Below are positions 17,919 to 26,695 of a stretch of DNA of 64,000 nucleotides, piece by piece. Source of the DNA: Arthrobacter sp. 260 (GTDB lineage Bacteria > Actinomycetota > Actinomycetes > Actinomycetales > Micrococcaceae); NCBI RefSeq assembly GCF_013116745.1, contig NZ_JABFOE010000003.1, positions 186,001 to 250,000 of the forward strand, written 5' to 3'. The position numbers and the translations under genes were made by a program. The notes beneath the pieces are model-generated. The model had not been told where the DNA came from, did no database searches, and worked only from the letters and a program-made list of their open reading frames with translations. Every line of letters starts with the position of its first letter. Positions within the stretch are counted from its first letter, which is position 1.

Positions 17919-19523
17919 CTAGTCATAACTGGCTTCTGCCCACCATTGGTGATCCTCCAGCAGCAGCAACCAGGCTGCCCCCGTGGCATCGACCAGCTGG
18001 AATCGATTGAGTGTTCGGCCTGAAGAGTCCCACCAGCGTTCAGTGACAGGCCAGGGACCAGCCCAATGATGAACAGTCATCCTTACTGTCGCACCGGGGG
18101 GAGAGAATTCACTGGGTACAGTTATGAGCATTCCCCGGGAGTCAACGTCAACTGAACCTCCCTGAGTATCCAGAACCTGTACCTGTTGGGGCTCATCGAA
18201 GACCGTGGCTGGAGCGGGGCCAGGAATTCTTCCAGGCCAGGGCTGGCTTTTCTCCATCGCTGTCAGAGGATTACCGGCTGGTGAATCCCCCCAGGGGATA
18301 AACACCCTGCGGTCCTTGAGCATCCGACCACCGGCAATCGAAGCTGTCAGAACCGCCCCATGACCCAACATGCTTTGGACCCGGGCAAGACCATGATGAA
18401 TGCTTTCATCCGGCCCGGTACCCCAAAGTCCATCGGCATGATCCCCGAGATCCTCAACGGTCTCGGGAATGGTGTGAACCCGGGTAATCCCCGAGTGCAA
18501 CCCATGCTCAATCAAGCCTCCACCCTGCAGTTGCCACCGCACGCGATCAAGGACGTCGTCGGCATCGAACCAGCGTGGATGCCGCCACAGACGGTCCGAA
18601 ACCTCACCCGATTCCGAATGCAACACCACCCTCAAAACGGTGCAGACGAGACCTGTTTCACGAAGCCTTTCCACAAAGCGGTCAGCGGCAGTCCTGAAAG
18701 CAAAAGCCAGCTGGTCTATCCGTACCAAAGCCGGTTCGAAGTCAACTGCAACATCCAATTCCGGCGGGGGAGTTCGCGCCACCACACTGCGGTGGTCAAG
18801 GCCGCATGCTTTCCGGTGGGCAAGGGCACCTTCGATTCCGAACCGGTTACGCACATCTGTTGCATCAAGGGCAGCAAATTCACCGAGCGTTCTGATTCCT
18901 AGACGCTTCAACAGCACAGTGAGCCTTGGTTCCTCCAACACCTCCAGCGGGAAAGAACCCAGAAACTGGGCAGATCCTCCTGCTGGGACCACCCAGATGG
19001 GATCCTGCTCCACCCCCACCAGCACTTCGGTGGCACGGGCGGCGTGTTCCGCAGCGAACGGTGAATCAGCGATACCGATCCTGGCAGCGGTAAGGCCCAG
19101 GGCAGTCAGGGTGGCGATGAGTGCAGCAGCAGCAAGTGACTCCCCACCGTAGTATCTGCTGGGGCCCTGGGTTTGGATGGCGCATAACCCCGGCCTCACC
19201 AACTGGACTCCCGGCATGATCTGCTCTATAGCGGTTACCACTGGTTCGAAGACCCGTTCATCAAGATCAGGATCATAATGTTTGACGGTCAATGCAGGGC
19301 ACCGCGCCTGCGCCTCACGGACCCTCAGGCCCCGCCTTACGCCGTCCAGGCGGGCTGCCGGAGAACAGGCGAAAACTTCCCCCTTATCGATGAGGGCAAG
19401 CGGGGCGTTCTCTGGAATGGCGAGATCACGCAGAATTGCCGTGATCGGCCAGTCCGGGCACCACAGCATCATGGTTCTGGTGGCACTTCGTCCAGGGGCC
19501 AGGATAGGTGCACGCGAACCCAT
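17919..19523 (-). CDS. imuB: ImuB: inactive Y-family polymerase adaptor of the mutasome
   Basis: A 534-residue Y-family-like protein. The usual catalytic motifs are replaced: the first palm motif reads LWCPDWP and the position of the S-[IV]-D-E-A motif reads LCAIQTQG, so both metal-binding Asp/Glu sites are missing, as expected for ImuB. The helix-hairpin-helix segment (KRLGIRTLGEFAAL) and little-finger region remain. In mycobacteria ImuB is a hub that binds the beta clamp, ImuA' and DnaE2. It overlaps imuA' by 1 bp (TGATG) and is followed by dnaE2. Confidence 0.92.
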   Translation of the reverse strand: MGSRAPILAPGRSATRTMMLWCPDWPITAILRDLAIPENAPLALIDKGEVFACSPAARLDGVRRGLRVREAQARCPALTVKHYDPDLDERVFEPVVTAIEQIMPGVQLVRPGLCAIQTQGPSRYYGGESLAAAALIATLTALGLTAARIGIADSPFAAEHAARATEVLVGVEQDPIWVVPAGGSAQFLGSFPLEVLEEPRLTVLLKRLGIRTLGEFAALDATDVRNRFGIEGALAHRKACGLDHRSVVARTPPPELDVAVDFEPALVRIDQLAFAFRTAADRFVERLRETGLVCTVLRVVLHSESGEVSDRLWRHPRWFDADDVLDRVRWQLQGGGLIEHGLHSGITRVHTIPETVEDLGDHADGLWGTGPDESIHHGLARVQSMLGHGAVLTASIAGGRMLKDRRVFIPWGDSPAGNPLTAMEKSQPWPGRIPGPAPATVFDEPQQVQVLDTQGGSVDVDSRGMLITVPSEFSPPGATVRMTVHHWAGPWPVTERWWDSSGRTLNRFQLVDATGAAWLLLLEDHQWWAEASYD

Positions 19524-20284
19524 CAGGCACTCACCATTGTTGGGACAAAGCGGTGGGTATCCCTAAAGTTGTCAGCACCGTCCAGTTGGGGCCACCCGCC
19601 ATGCTTCAGTTCGGCCAACGAAAGGTCGGTGCTGCGTGAACGACCATTGTTTGCCGTGGCGGTGATTCTGAACTGACGGGTCTGAAGGTGGCCCGATCCC
19701 GTGCCCAGGCCTCCCCACCTGTTGTCGGAAACGCTGAGCACAGCCTCGCTTTGAGGCCAGGACCCGATGCTGATAAGAGCTGCACCACGTTGCCTCAGCC
19801 TGGCTTTGAGCCGGGCAGCATCCGATCCAGTGATGGTGGCCGGTGCCCTGGTCAGAATGATCGACACTACATCCACCATTGCTGCTGTCACGGTGAGCCA
19901 CTGGCTATCCACGTGGGGAATGAGGATGAGCCGTTCAAGTTCGATACCCAGATGGGCTGCGGCCTCAACACTGAAATCGGGGATTCCAATCACACTGCAC
20001 CACGCACCAGATCCGGAGGGGCCGGCAAGGAGAGCCATCGCCAGAGTGGAGGAGTTCTCCACCGAGTAGGTGCCTCCTGCCATCAAGCCACCACCGGGAA
20101 GGATCCGGCCAAGTGCGGGAACAGTAGGCAATCTCCGGGAGCCCAGTCTGCTGCCTTGCATCTGGTTGATCTTCTCCTGCAACAAAGAATGATTGCCTTG
20201 AGACTCGGCTGGATCGGTGGAGAACAGGTCCTGACCCATGGGGTAACCCGGCGTGTTAGCGGGGCGGGTGGCTACAGAACTCAC
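19523..20284 (-). CDS. imuA': ImuA': RecA-like mutasome accessory protein
   Basis: A 253-residue protein with a reduced RecA-like fold, the first gene of the mutagenesis cassette. It shows LGRILPGGGLMAGGTYSVE, corresponding to a degenerate Walker A region, and a VSIILTRAPATIT strand. The start is a GTG at 20284 with no spaced Shine-Dalgarno site; a -10 element ends 5 nt upstream, so the transcript is probably leaderless. ImuA' binds ImuB and is needed for DnaE2-dependent mutagenesis in mycobacteria. Regulation by LexA is inferred from the box in its promoter. Confidence 0.9.
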   Translation of the reverse strand: MSSVATRPANTPGYPMGQDLFSTDPAESQGNHSLLQEKINQMQGSRLGSRRLPTVPALGRILPGGGLMAGGTYSVENSSTLAMALLAGPSGSGAWCSVIGIPDFSVEAAAHLGIELERLILIPHVDSQWLTVTAAMVDVVSIILTRAPATITGSDAARLKARLRQRGAALISIGSWPQSEAVLSVSDNRWGGLGTGSGHLQTRQFRITATANNGRSRSTDLSLAELKHGGWPQLDGADNFRDTHRFVPTMVSA

Positions 20285-20289
20285 CCTTT

Positions 20290-20319
20290 AATATTCGAAT
20301 ATATGTTCGATTAAGTCAA
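20290..20319 (-). promoter_or_regulatory. imuA'-imuB-dnaE2 promoter with LexA (SOS) box
   Basis: The 16-mer TCGAATATATGTTCGA (20295-20310) fits the actinobacterial LexA consensus CGAAC-N4-GTTCG with one mismatch in one half-site. It fills the spacer between TTGACT (-35, 20314-20319, minus) and AATATT (-10, 20290-20295), which are 18 bp apart. LexA binding would exclude RNA polymerase. The box lies 75 bp from the divergent SRAP gene and may serve it too. Confidence 0.85.
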
Positions 20320-20385
20320 TCGGTTTCAGCAGCCTCTACGCCGGTCAAAATGTTGCTTGTCGCTACCCCGGAGTACCCTATCCTC

Positions 20386-21099
20386 ATGTGCGGACGTTTT
20401 GTGGTGGCAGGATCGGACCAGGATCTGATCGACCTGTTTGACGTCGACTTCGTCGACAAGTTTCTTCCGGTTCCTTCCTACAATGTGGCACCTACTGACA
20501 CCGTGCGGATTCTGCTGGAGAGGCTCGATGAGGCAGCTGGTGACCCTATCAGGCGGCTCACCACTGCACGGTGGGGATTGGTGCCCTCCTGGATGAAGGA
20601 TCCCAAGAAAGGCCCTCCCCTGATAAACGCCCGTGCAGAGACCATCCTCGAAAAACCTTCCTTCCGCACCGCGGCTTCCCGACGACGCGGTATCGTCATG
20701 GCCAACGGCTACTACGAGTGGGAAAAGGGCCCAGAGGGCAAGATCCCCACCTATCTACACGGTGAAACAGATGACATGCTTGCCTTCGCTGCACTCTACG
20801 AATACTGGCCGGATCCAGCACTACCTGAGGACCACCCCGAGAAGTGGCTGCGCAGCTGCACCATCATCACCACCACGGCCAGCGATACCCTGGGGCACAT
20901 CCATGATCGAACACCGCTGATCCTGCCGGCCGAGCTTTACTCCGATTGGCTGGACCCCAAGCTGACCGCAGGTGCTGATGTCCAAGGCCTGATGGATGCC
21001 ATCCCGGAACCCAGGCTGGTACCCAGAGTTGTCGGCAAAGCTGTCGGATCGGTTCGCAACAACGGTCCCCAGCTGATCGAACCGATCCACACCGCATGA
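20386..21099 (+). CDS. SRAP-domain (HMCES/YedK) protein, abasic-site DNA crosslinking
   Basis: A 237-residue SRAP domain protein. It begins Met-Cys-Gly-Arg-Phe; Cys2 becomes the N-terminal nucleophile that forms a thiazolidine crosslink with abasic sites in single-stranded DNA and protects them from cleavage. The ATG at 20386 is required by this chemistry; an upstream in-frame start would bury the Cys. Other active-site residues are visible: N81 in NARAET, E111 in NGYYEWEK and H173 in IHDRTP. It is divergent from the SOS mutasome, with a LexA box between them, consistent with a DNA-damage role. It overlaps the downstream GT2 gene by 4 bp. Confidence 0.95.
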   Translation: MCGRFVVAGSDQDLIDLFDVDFVDKFLPVPSYNVAPTDTVRILLERLDEAAGDPIRRLTTARWGLVPSWMKDPKKGPPLINARAETILEKPSFRTAASRRRGIVMANGYYEWEKGPEGKIPTYLHGETDDMLAFAALYEYWPDPALPEDHPEKWLRSCTIITTTASDTLGHIHDRTPLILPAELYSDWLDPKLTAGADVQGLMDAIPEPRLVPRVVGKAVGSVRNNGPQLIEPIHTA

Positions 21100-21977
21100 C
21101 AACTCCCTCACAGGATTTTTCGGTCCTGGTCATCAGTTCCCACCGCGATCAACACCTCACAAATCTTGTCTACGGTCTGAACCGCTCAACCCTGAAGCCC
21201 ACCGAACTGGTGATCGTCTACATGGACCAACCAAACCCGGCGACGATCGAGTCGTCGATCCCGGTCCGGGTGGTGCACATCTCTCCCACCGGCAGCTCTA
21301 CCCTTCCCCTCGCCGCCGCCCGTAACGCTGCGGCGCAGGCTGCTTCGACAGATACACTCATTTTCCTTGACGTGGATTGCATTCCTGCCAGTACCCTGTG
21401 CGAAACCCTGCTGAGGGACCTACACAGTGTCGGTGGCCTGGTCATGGCACAGCCCAGATACCTTGGCCCTGCCGGCTTCCCCCCAGCCGAGGGCGACGAC
21501 GGTCTGATGAGGGCATCGATTCCCCACCACGCACGCACCTCGCTGGCGCCGCCAGGGGGTGAGCCGCCGGCCGCAACCGACCGGTATGAGCTTTTCTGGT
21601 CTCTCGGGTTTGCCGTAACAGCAGCGGATTTTGAACTGATCGGCGGGTTTGATGAGTCCTTCACCGGTTACGGCGGCGAGGACACTGATTTTTCCTTCAC
21701 TGCGCGGAACAAAGGTGTGCGGCTGTCGTTTTCCTCAGCCACCATGTTCCACCAGCACCACGGGGTCTCCCGGCCACCCCTGCAGCATTTTGCCGATATC
21801 GTTGCAAATTCACAGGTATTCAATGAAAAGTGGGGGAGGTGGCCCATGACTGGCTGGCTGGCAGCCTTCACGGACCGTGGGTACCTCAGGTGGATGGACG
21901 AGGCACCCACAATCGAAGTGATCCGCCACCCTACTCCCGGAGAAGTGGCTGCGGCGCGGGTGGATGCTCCGTATTAG
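21096..21977 (+). CDS. Family 2 glycosyltransferase
   Basis: A 293-residue GT-A fold transferase with no membrane helix. It has an N-terminal nucleotide-binding region (FSVLVISSHRD), the metal-binding DVDC motif (about residue 90, a DxD type) and a C-terminal galactosyltransferase-like block (GGFDESFTGYGGEDTDFSF) with the EDxD acidic motif. Donor and acceptor cannot be told from sequence. The start overlaps the SRAP stop (ATGA). It is convergent with the next glycosyltransferase by 4 bp. With the two minus-strand genes it forms a small glycosylation cluster, probably for a cell-surface or storage glycan. Confidence 0.85.
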   Translation: MTTPSQDFSVLVISSHRDQHLTNLVYGLNRSTLKPTELVIVYMDQPNPATIESSIPVRVVHISPTGSSTLPLAAARNAAAQAASTDTLIFLDVDCIPASTLCETLLRDLHSVGGLVMAQPRYLGPAGFPPAEGDDGLMRASIPHHARTSLAPPGGEPPAATDRYELFWSLGFAVTAADFELIGGFDESFTGYGGEDTDFSFTARNKGVRLSFSSATMFHQHHGVSRPPLQHFADIVANSQVFNEKWGRWPMTGWLAAFTDRGYLRWMDEAPTIEVIRHPTPGEVAAARVDAPY

Positions 21978-23062
21978 GAGCCAGCCGCAGCAGCCCGGGA
22001 AACCAGGTCGAGGAACGAGTCCCTGAAGCTGTCACTGCTGACAAACAGCTCCCGCTTCAACGCTTCTGGATCAGTCGCCGCTGCCTGCTGGAGAAGCTCA
22101 GGCCAGGCTGCGCCGGACCACGATTCAGCCATCGGAATGCCTGCGGTGTCTCGCAGTGCCCGTGCGAAGGCTGCCTGCTCGGCGAAGGGGCGCTCCTCCG
22201 GGACCAGAATGGTTGGGCGCCCAGCAGACGCCGCTGCAGCGACCGCGTGGTAACCGGCCGAGGTGATGATGATGTCCGCGCGTGCAAGCTCTGGCCGAGG
22301 ATCGGCGAGAACACCCAGCAGCCGCACATTTGCCGGCAGATTGGCTGATCCAGTGCTCAGACCCACCACATTCCACTGCCAGTCGGGGCAGGATCGGGCA
22401 GCTTCGGCAAGCTCAGTGGCACTCACGCCGTTGCCTCCAAGGCTGGTTTGTACGGTGATCACCTTCCCGCCATTATGGTCCTTCGCCGCTCCGGGCTCTC
22501 CGGTGGGAGCGAGCATCCCCAAATAGGTGGTCCGGTGCCCAAACCTTTCCAGATAGGCGGGATCCTCGAGCTCCCGTGGGTAATAGGCGAAGAGGCCGGT
22601 CGCGGAAGCGTAAGCCGCTTCGTGGGCAGGATCCCAGCGGTCGCCCGGCATGCGCCGGTAGAGCACAGGGTAGCCACTGAGCCGGGCGAAGACTGCTGCC
22701 TCAGCAGAGACATCAATGACTACTACCTGGGGATCGAAATCCTGCCACGCCGCCTGCAACTCGGCGAACCGTTGCCGGATGGCGGGGTTGGTAGGCGTGT
22801 AGTGCAGAAACTGGTCCCCGGGCACGGGGTAGGGGGCGCCGTCGGGCCAGGTATCGGCAGTGAGGTGCGCGAACTTGGTCTGGGGGATACCGGACAATCC
22901 GTCAGGCTCGGTGGATCCGGTGACCAGAAGGTTGACTGCTTGCAGGCGTGCGATGTTCATCGCATGCCGCAGGTGCCCTGACCCGTGGTGATGGGCGTAG
23001 TAGGCGACCCGGGGCCTTGGCGTTTCGGGATTCACCGGAGGGGGTGCCACAGGGAAATTCAA
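21974..23062 (-). CDS. GT-B fold glycosyltransferase (MurG / GT1-like)
   Basis: A 362-residue protein. Near the N-terminus HHHGSGHLRHAMNIAR resembles the GxGH-x-R acceptor loop of MurG/GT28 and related GT-B enzymes. The C-terminal half has a donor-binding domain with ITSAGYHAVAAAASAGRP and a following E/Q-containing loop (PEERPFAEQ). There is no signal peptide or clear membrane helix, so it is cytoplasmic. The start at 23062 is TTG with GAGG 5 nt upstream. It lies 14 bp after the GT4 gene and is probably in the same operon. Substrates are unknown. Confidence 0.75.
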   Translation of the reverse strand: MNFPVAPPPVNPETPRPRVAYYAHHHGSGHLRHAMNIARLQAVNLLVTGSTEPDGLSGIPQTKFAHLTADTWPDGAPYPVPGDQFLHYTPTNPAIRQRFAELQAAWQDFDPQVVVIDVSAEAAVFARLSGYPVLYRRMPGDRWDPAHEAAYASATGLFAYYPRELEDPAYLERFGHRTTYLGMLAPTGEPGAAKDHNGGKVITVQTSLGGNGVSATELAEAARSCPDWQWNVVGLSTGSANLPANVRLLGVLADPRPELARADIIITSAGYHAVAAAASAGRPTILVPEERPFAEQAAFARALRDTAGIPMAESWSGAAWPELLQQAAATDPEALKRELFVSSDSFRDSFLDLVSRAAAAGS

Positions 23063-23076
23063 TCCGGCCTCACCAC

Positions 23077-24186
23077 CTAGGACGCCACCATGTCGGCGTC
23101 GTCGAGGACGCCCGAGCCCACCAGGTCGCCGAGGTGCTGTTCATACCGGGTCATCATCGTTTCCACGGAGAACCGCGCGGCGGATGCACGTACCTGGCGG
23201 TTGTCGAGGGTGCGGGACTGTACTACGGCGCGGGCCAGGTCGGCTGCCGAGAACCCTGCTGCGACCACACCACCCCGATCGTCAATGATCTCGCCCATCG
23301 CACCGCAGGGCAGGGCGGCAACGGGGGTGCCGCAAGCCATGGCTTCGACGGTGGTCAGTCCAAAGGGTTCGGCCCATAGTGGTGAAGCGATAAATACCGT
23401 ACCGGACCCCAGAAACGCGGCAAGCTGGCTATGGTCCAAATGGCCCACATGCTCGACCGACTCACTCAACAGCGGCGCAATGGTCCGGTTGAAGTAGTCC
23501 TGGTCACTGATGGGTCCGGCGAACCGGATGCGCATCCCGGCAAGGGCAGCCGCCTCGATGGCTACGTGCAGACCCTTTTCCGGAGTAATCCGGCCAGCCC
23601 AGACGGCAACGCTCGGGTGGCGGTCCGCTGCCGCATCCGTACCCCATTCCTCCAGGCGGATTCCATTGTGGACCACATCGATGTCGCGAAGGTGGTGCCG
23701 CCACTGCCGGGCGTTGGCCGCGGAGACGCTCACTACCCGGTGCGCCGACTGCCGATTGTGGGTCTGGGCATCGAGCGCTGCGGTCACGCGTGGCAGGGGT
23801 GGAGTATGCAGAATGGTGAGCATCGGGTGGGCCGGTGGCGTGAGATGAGGCAGGGCGCTGAGCGAATTGTTGATGACGACGTCGAATGTGCCCTCGTTGA
23901 TTAATTGCAATGTTCTGTTCTGGGCCTCGTCCAGGAGACGGGTCTGGGCTTCCCTGGCCGGCCCCTCGGGATACCTGGTGAAGCTGAAGCCTGCGTCCAG
24001 CACGGACATCAGGCGGGCTGATGTGCGGCTGCCGCCCTTGGCGAACAGCGTGACAGTGTGTCCGCGTGCCGACAATTCCTCAGCCAGCAGCGCAGTATGC
24101 ATTTCCAGCCCACCGGGGAAGGGGCTGGCGATGGGATGGTGCAGGTGGGCCATGACGGCAATGTTCAACGGTTGAGCAAGCAGCAT
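23077..24186 (-). CDS. Family 4 glycosyltransferase
   Basis: A 369-residue GT-B glycosyltransferase. It has an N-terminal PGGLEMHTALLAEELSARGH motif and the C-terminal EPFGLTTVEAMACG signature (E-x7-E) that binds the nucleotide-sugar donor; KGLHVAIEAA lies between. The ATG at 24186 has no Shine-Dalgarno sequence and a -10-like CATACT 7 nt upstream, suggesting a leaderless message. First gene of a two-gene glycosyltransferase operon. Donor, acceptor and product are not predictable here. Confidence 0.85.
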   Translation of the reverse strand: MLLAQPLNIAVMAHLHHPIASPFPGGLEMHTALLAEELSARGHTVTLFAKGGSRTSARLMSVLDAGFSFTRYPEGPAREAQTRLLDEAQNRTLQLINEGTFDVVINNSLSALPHLTPPAHPMLTILHTPPLPRVTAALDAQTHNRQSAHRVVSVSAANARQWRHHLRDIDVVHNGIRLEEWGTDAAADRHPSVAVWAGRITPEKGLHVAIEAAALAGMRIRFAGPISDQDYFNRTIAPLLSESVEHVGHLDHSQLAAFLGSGTVFIASPLWAEPFGLTTVEAMACGTPVAALPCGAMGEIIDDRGGVVAAGFSAADLARAVVQSRTLDNRQVRASAARFSVETMMTRYEQHLGDLVGSGVLDDADMVAS

Positions 24187-24193
24187 AATGGTA

Positions 24194-24221
24194 AGTATGC
24201 TTCATTTCCGTGAAATGTCGA
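24194..24221 (-). promoter_or_regulatory. Putative promoter of the GT4 gene with an embedded palindrome
   Basis: On the minus strand TCGACA (24216-24221) and CATACT (24194-24199) are 16 bp apart, 7 nt before the ATG. The perfect palindrome CATTTCCGTGAAATG (24203-24217) occupies the spacer and could be a repressor site. Confidence 0.5.
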
Positions 24222-24241
24222 CCCGGTGTGGCGCTTACCAC

Positions 24242-24628
24242 TTAATTTTTGGGGTTCTCCGAGTGCAGCTTCTTGGCAATGAGATCCTGTTTCCGGACCG
24301 CCGCGTGAGTTGACCGCTCAGCGACCAACCACTTGGGTGGTTCCGCCAGCAGGGTGGTGATGTCAGCCGTCGTCAGCGCCTCGGTAACCCCGCCCCGCGC
24401 CAGTCCGCTGATGGAAATGCCGAGCTTCTGGGCTACCACCGGGCGGGGGTGGGGGCCGTTGCGGCGCAGCTCCGCGAGCCATTCCGGCGGGTTCTGCTGC
24501 AGCTGATTGAATTCCGCTCGGGTGACCTCGCTGTCCTGGAAATCCTGGGGTGCGGCTGGCAGGTAGATTCCCAGTTTCTTCGCCGCGGTGGCGGGTTTCA
24601 TGGTCTGGGTGCTTTTAGCGGGGGTCAT
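24242..24628 (-). CDS. Conserved small protein, DUF5997-like
   Basis: A 128-residue soluble basic protein that resembles my memory of the actinobacterial DUF5997 family: MKPATAAKKLGIYLPAAP at the start, PPEWLAELRRNGPHPRP in the middle, then KLGISISGLARGGV and PPKWLVAE. Two similar halves are visible (each with K-LGI, an acidic T-x-A-x-I/F stretch and PP-[EK]-WL), which suggests an internal duplication of a helix-turn-helix-like unit. The start overlaps the monooxygenase stop by 4 bp, so they are co-transcribed. No function is known to me; the family assignment is from memory. Confidence 0.65.
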   Translation of the reverse strand: MTPAKSTQTMKPATAAKKLGIYLPAAPQDFQDSEVTRAEFNQLQQNPPEWLAELRRNGPHPRPVVAQKLGISISGLARGGVTEALTTADITTLLAEPPKWLVAERSTHAAVRKQDLIAKKLHSENPKN

Positions 24629-26547
24629 CCCTTAACCCTAGCTCCCCCGGCTGCCTCCGGACTGCTCTCCGCACGCATTCCGGCGAAGAACGCGGCCAGC
24701 TCAGCGTGAGCATCCAGCGGTAGCACGTGCGCCACGTACTGGTCTGGCCGGACGACAACGATGGCGCCACCGCGGTCCACCCCGCGCAGCTCGAAAATGT
24801 CGGCGGCTGGATCGCTTCCGAAGACCTTTTCCAGGTAGTCCAGTTGGAAGGGACCCACCTGGGGTTTGAACACCGCAGGGACGGCATTGATGTCGATGCT
24901 CTGATGGTCCTGCTGATAGATCACCCTGACATCGAACCACGCGTCGTCGTCCAGTCCCACAGGGGTTGCGGTGAGTGGGGATTCGGGCGAGGTGCCAAGC
25001 CAATCAGCCAACGTGGCCACTTTCGACGGTGTTCCCGGCAGGGGCTGGTCGGCAAATACGTAGATTCTCCAGCGTCCGTCGGCGGTCGCCTGATGGCCCA
25101 GGTGCAGAGGATTGGTATCGCAGACACGGACCACCGGTGCAGACTTGAACCGCTTGCCGATCGGAAACCCTGCCGCGAGCTCCTGGTGAACGCGTGCGCC
25201 CACGATCAGGGAAGGCGTGTATTCGGTCATGAAGCCAGCAGGAAACTCCATGGTGGAGGTGTAAAAGTTCTCCAGCTCGGCCGGATCCTCAAACTCCTTA
25301 GGTTTCCTGGCCATCAGTGAGGACCACTGCTTGTCGAAGTCGATTAGATTCTTCGCCACGACCTGACGTTCGGCGGAGTAGGTGGACAACAGGCTTTCGG
25401 GACTGCGTCCTTCCAGGACATGCCCGAGTTTCCAGGCAATGTTGAACCCATCCTGCATCGAAACGTTCATACCCTGACCAGCCTTGGCACTGTGGGTGTG
25501 GCAGGCGTCCCCCGTGATGAAGACCCGTGGGGTACGGGTACCGATCTCTTCCGGGAGGACATCGTCGAACCGGTCCGTGAGCCGGTGGCCCACCTCGTAC
25601 ACGCTGTGCCACGCGATGTTGCGGACGTCCAGGGTGTAGGGGTGGAGGATCATGTTGGCCTTTGCGATGATCTCTTCCACTGTGGTGCTGCGGATCCCGC
25701 TCTTTGTGTGAGCATCGACGTCACCCAGGTCAACGTACATCCGGAACAGGTGACCGCCCTCCCGCGGAATGAGGAGGATACTCCCACCTGAGCCGGACTG
25801 GATGGCGCACTTCAGCCGGATATCGGGGAAGTCGGTCGCCGCCAGCACATCCATCACCCCCCACGCATGGTTCGCGGCGTCTCCGGCGAGGGTACAGCCG
25901 ATCGCGGCGCGGACCTTGCTGCGGGCACCGTCGGCACCGATCACATACTTGGCCCGCACCGTCTGTTCGGTCCCCGCAAGCGGGCCTGCACTGTGGGTCA
26001 GGGTGACGACAACCGGGTAGTCGCCGTCGTCGGAGACGGTGAGGCCGGTAAATTCCAGGCCATAATCGGGCCTCATCCGGGCGGGGGAGTTGGCCATGAA
26101 TTCAGCGAAATAGTCCAGGACGCGGGCCTGGTTGACGATCAGGTGAGGAAATTCGCTCACGCCGGCAGGGTCATCCAGTGGTCGCGCGGTCCTGACAATA
26201 CGCGTTGGATCCGCTGGGTCCGGCTTCCAGAACGCCATCTCGGTGATCCGGTATGCCTCGGCGGTAATCCGTTCGGCGAACCCAAATGCCTGGAATGTTT
26301 CGACACTGCGTGCCTGGATACCGTCTGCCTGACCGATGGCGAGCCTGCCCGGCCGACGTTCGACGATGCGAGTGGTGATGCCCGGGAATTGGGACAGTTG
26401 GGCGGCGGCGAGCATGCCTGCCGGCCCGGTGCCAACGATCAGGACGTCCACCTGGCTGGGCAGCTCCTCTGGTCGGTTGACACCTGATCCGGCGGCTGCC
26501 TGGATGCGGGGGTCTCCTGATACGTAGCCGTGATGGTGGAAGTGCAC
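24625..26547 (-). CDS. FAD-dependent aromatic hydroxylase (phenol 2-monooxygenase / MobA-like)
   Basis: A 640-residue class A flavoprotein monooxygenase. It shows the dinucleotide-binding GTGPAGM motif, the central GADGARSKVR motif that contacts FAD and NADPH, and the GDACHTHSAKAGQGMN motif that binds the FAD ribityl chain. The C-terminal 170 residues form the thioredoxin-like dimerisation domain of phenol hydroxylase and 3-hydroxybenzoate 4-hydroxylase. It should hydroxylate a phenolic acid ortho to its hydroxyl group. Being divergent from a homoprotocatechuate meta-cleavage operon, it probably makes that compound from 3- or 4-hydroxyphenylacetate; the substrate is inferred. Start is GTG with AAGGA 6-7 nt upstream. 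Confidence 0.88.
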   Translation of the reverse strand: MHFHHHGYVSGDPRIQAAAGSGVNRPEELPSQVDVLIVGTGPAGMLAAAQLSQFPGITTRIVERRPGRLAIGQADGIQARSVETFQAFGFAERITAEAYRITEMAFWKPDPADPTRIVRTARPLDDPAGVSEFPHLIVNQARVLDYFAEFMANSPARMRPDYGLEFTGLTVSDDGDYPVVVTLTHSAGPLAGTEQTVRAKYVIGADGARSKVRAAIGCTLAGDAANHAWGVMDVLAATDFPDIRLKCAIQSGSGGSILLIPREGGHLFRMYVDLGDVDAHTKSGIRSTTVEEIIAKANMILHPYTLDVRNIAWHSVYEVGHRLTDRFDDVLPEEIGTRTPRVFITGDACHTHSAKAGQGMNVSMQDGFNIAWKLGHVLEGRSPESLLSTYSAERQVVAKNLIDFDKQWSSLMARKPKEFEDPAELENFYTSTMEFPAGFMTEYTPSLIVGARVHQELAAGFPIGKRFKSAPVVRVCDTNPLHLGHQATADGRWRIYVFADQPLPGTPSKVATLADWLGTSPESPLTATPVGLDDDAWFDVRVIYQQDHQSIDINAVPAVFKPQVGPFQLDYLEKVFGSDPAADIFELRGVDRGGAIVVVRPDQYVAHVLPLDAHAELAAFFAGMRAESSPEAAGGARVKG

Positions 26548-26568
26548 GGGCTGTCCTTACTCACATCT

Positions 26569-26579
26569 TTGTGACACAA
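26569..26579. promoter_or_regulatory. Inverted repeat upstream of the flavin monooxygenase
   Basis: TTGTGACACAA is a perfect 11-bp palindrome (central A) about 21 bp before the GTG of the monooxygenase. A second TTGTGA half lies at 26581-26586. It may be an operator; no regulator can be assigned. Confidence 0.35.
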
Positions 26580-26695
26580 CTTGTGAATTTGCAGATCGAT
26601 GTTCTCTATTTGAACGGCTGATCCAATAATCGAATGACGCTCAAACTGTATGACGAATATAACGCAGGTCACAATAACCCGGAGGCGCCGGGTGG

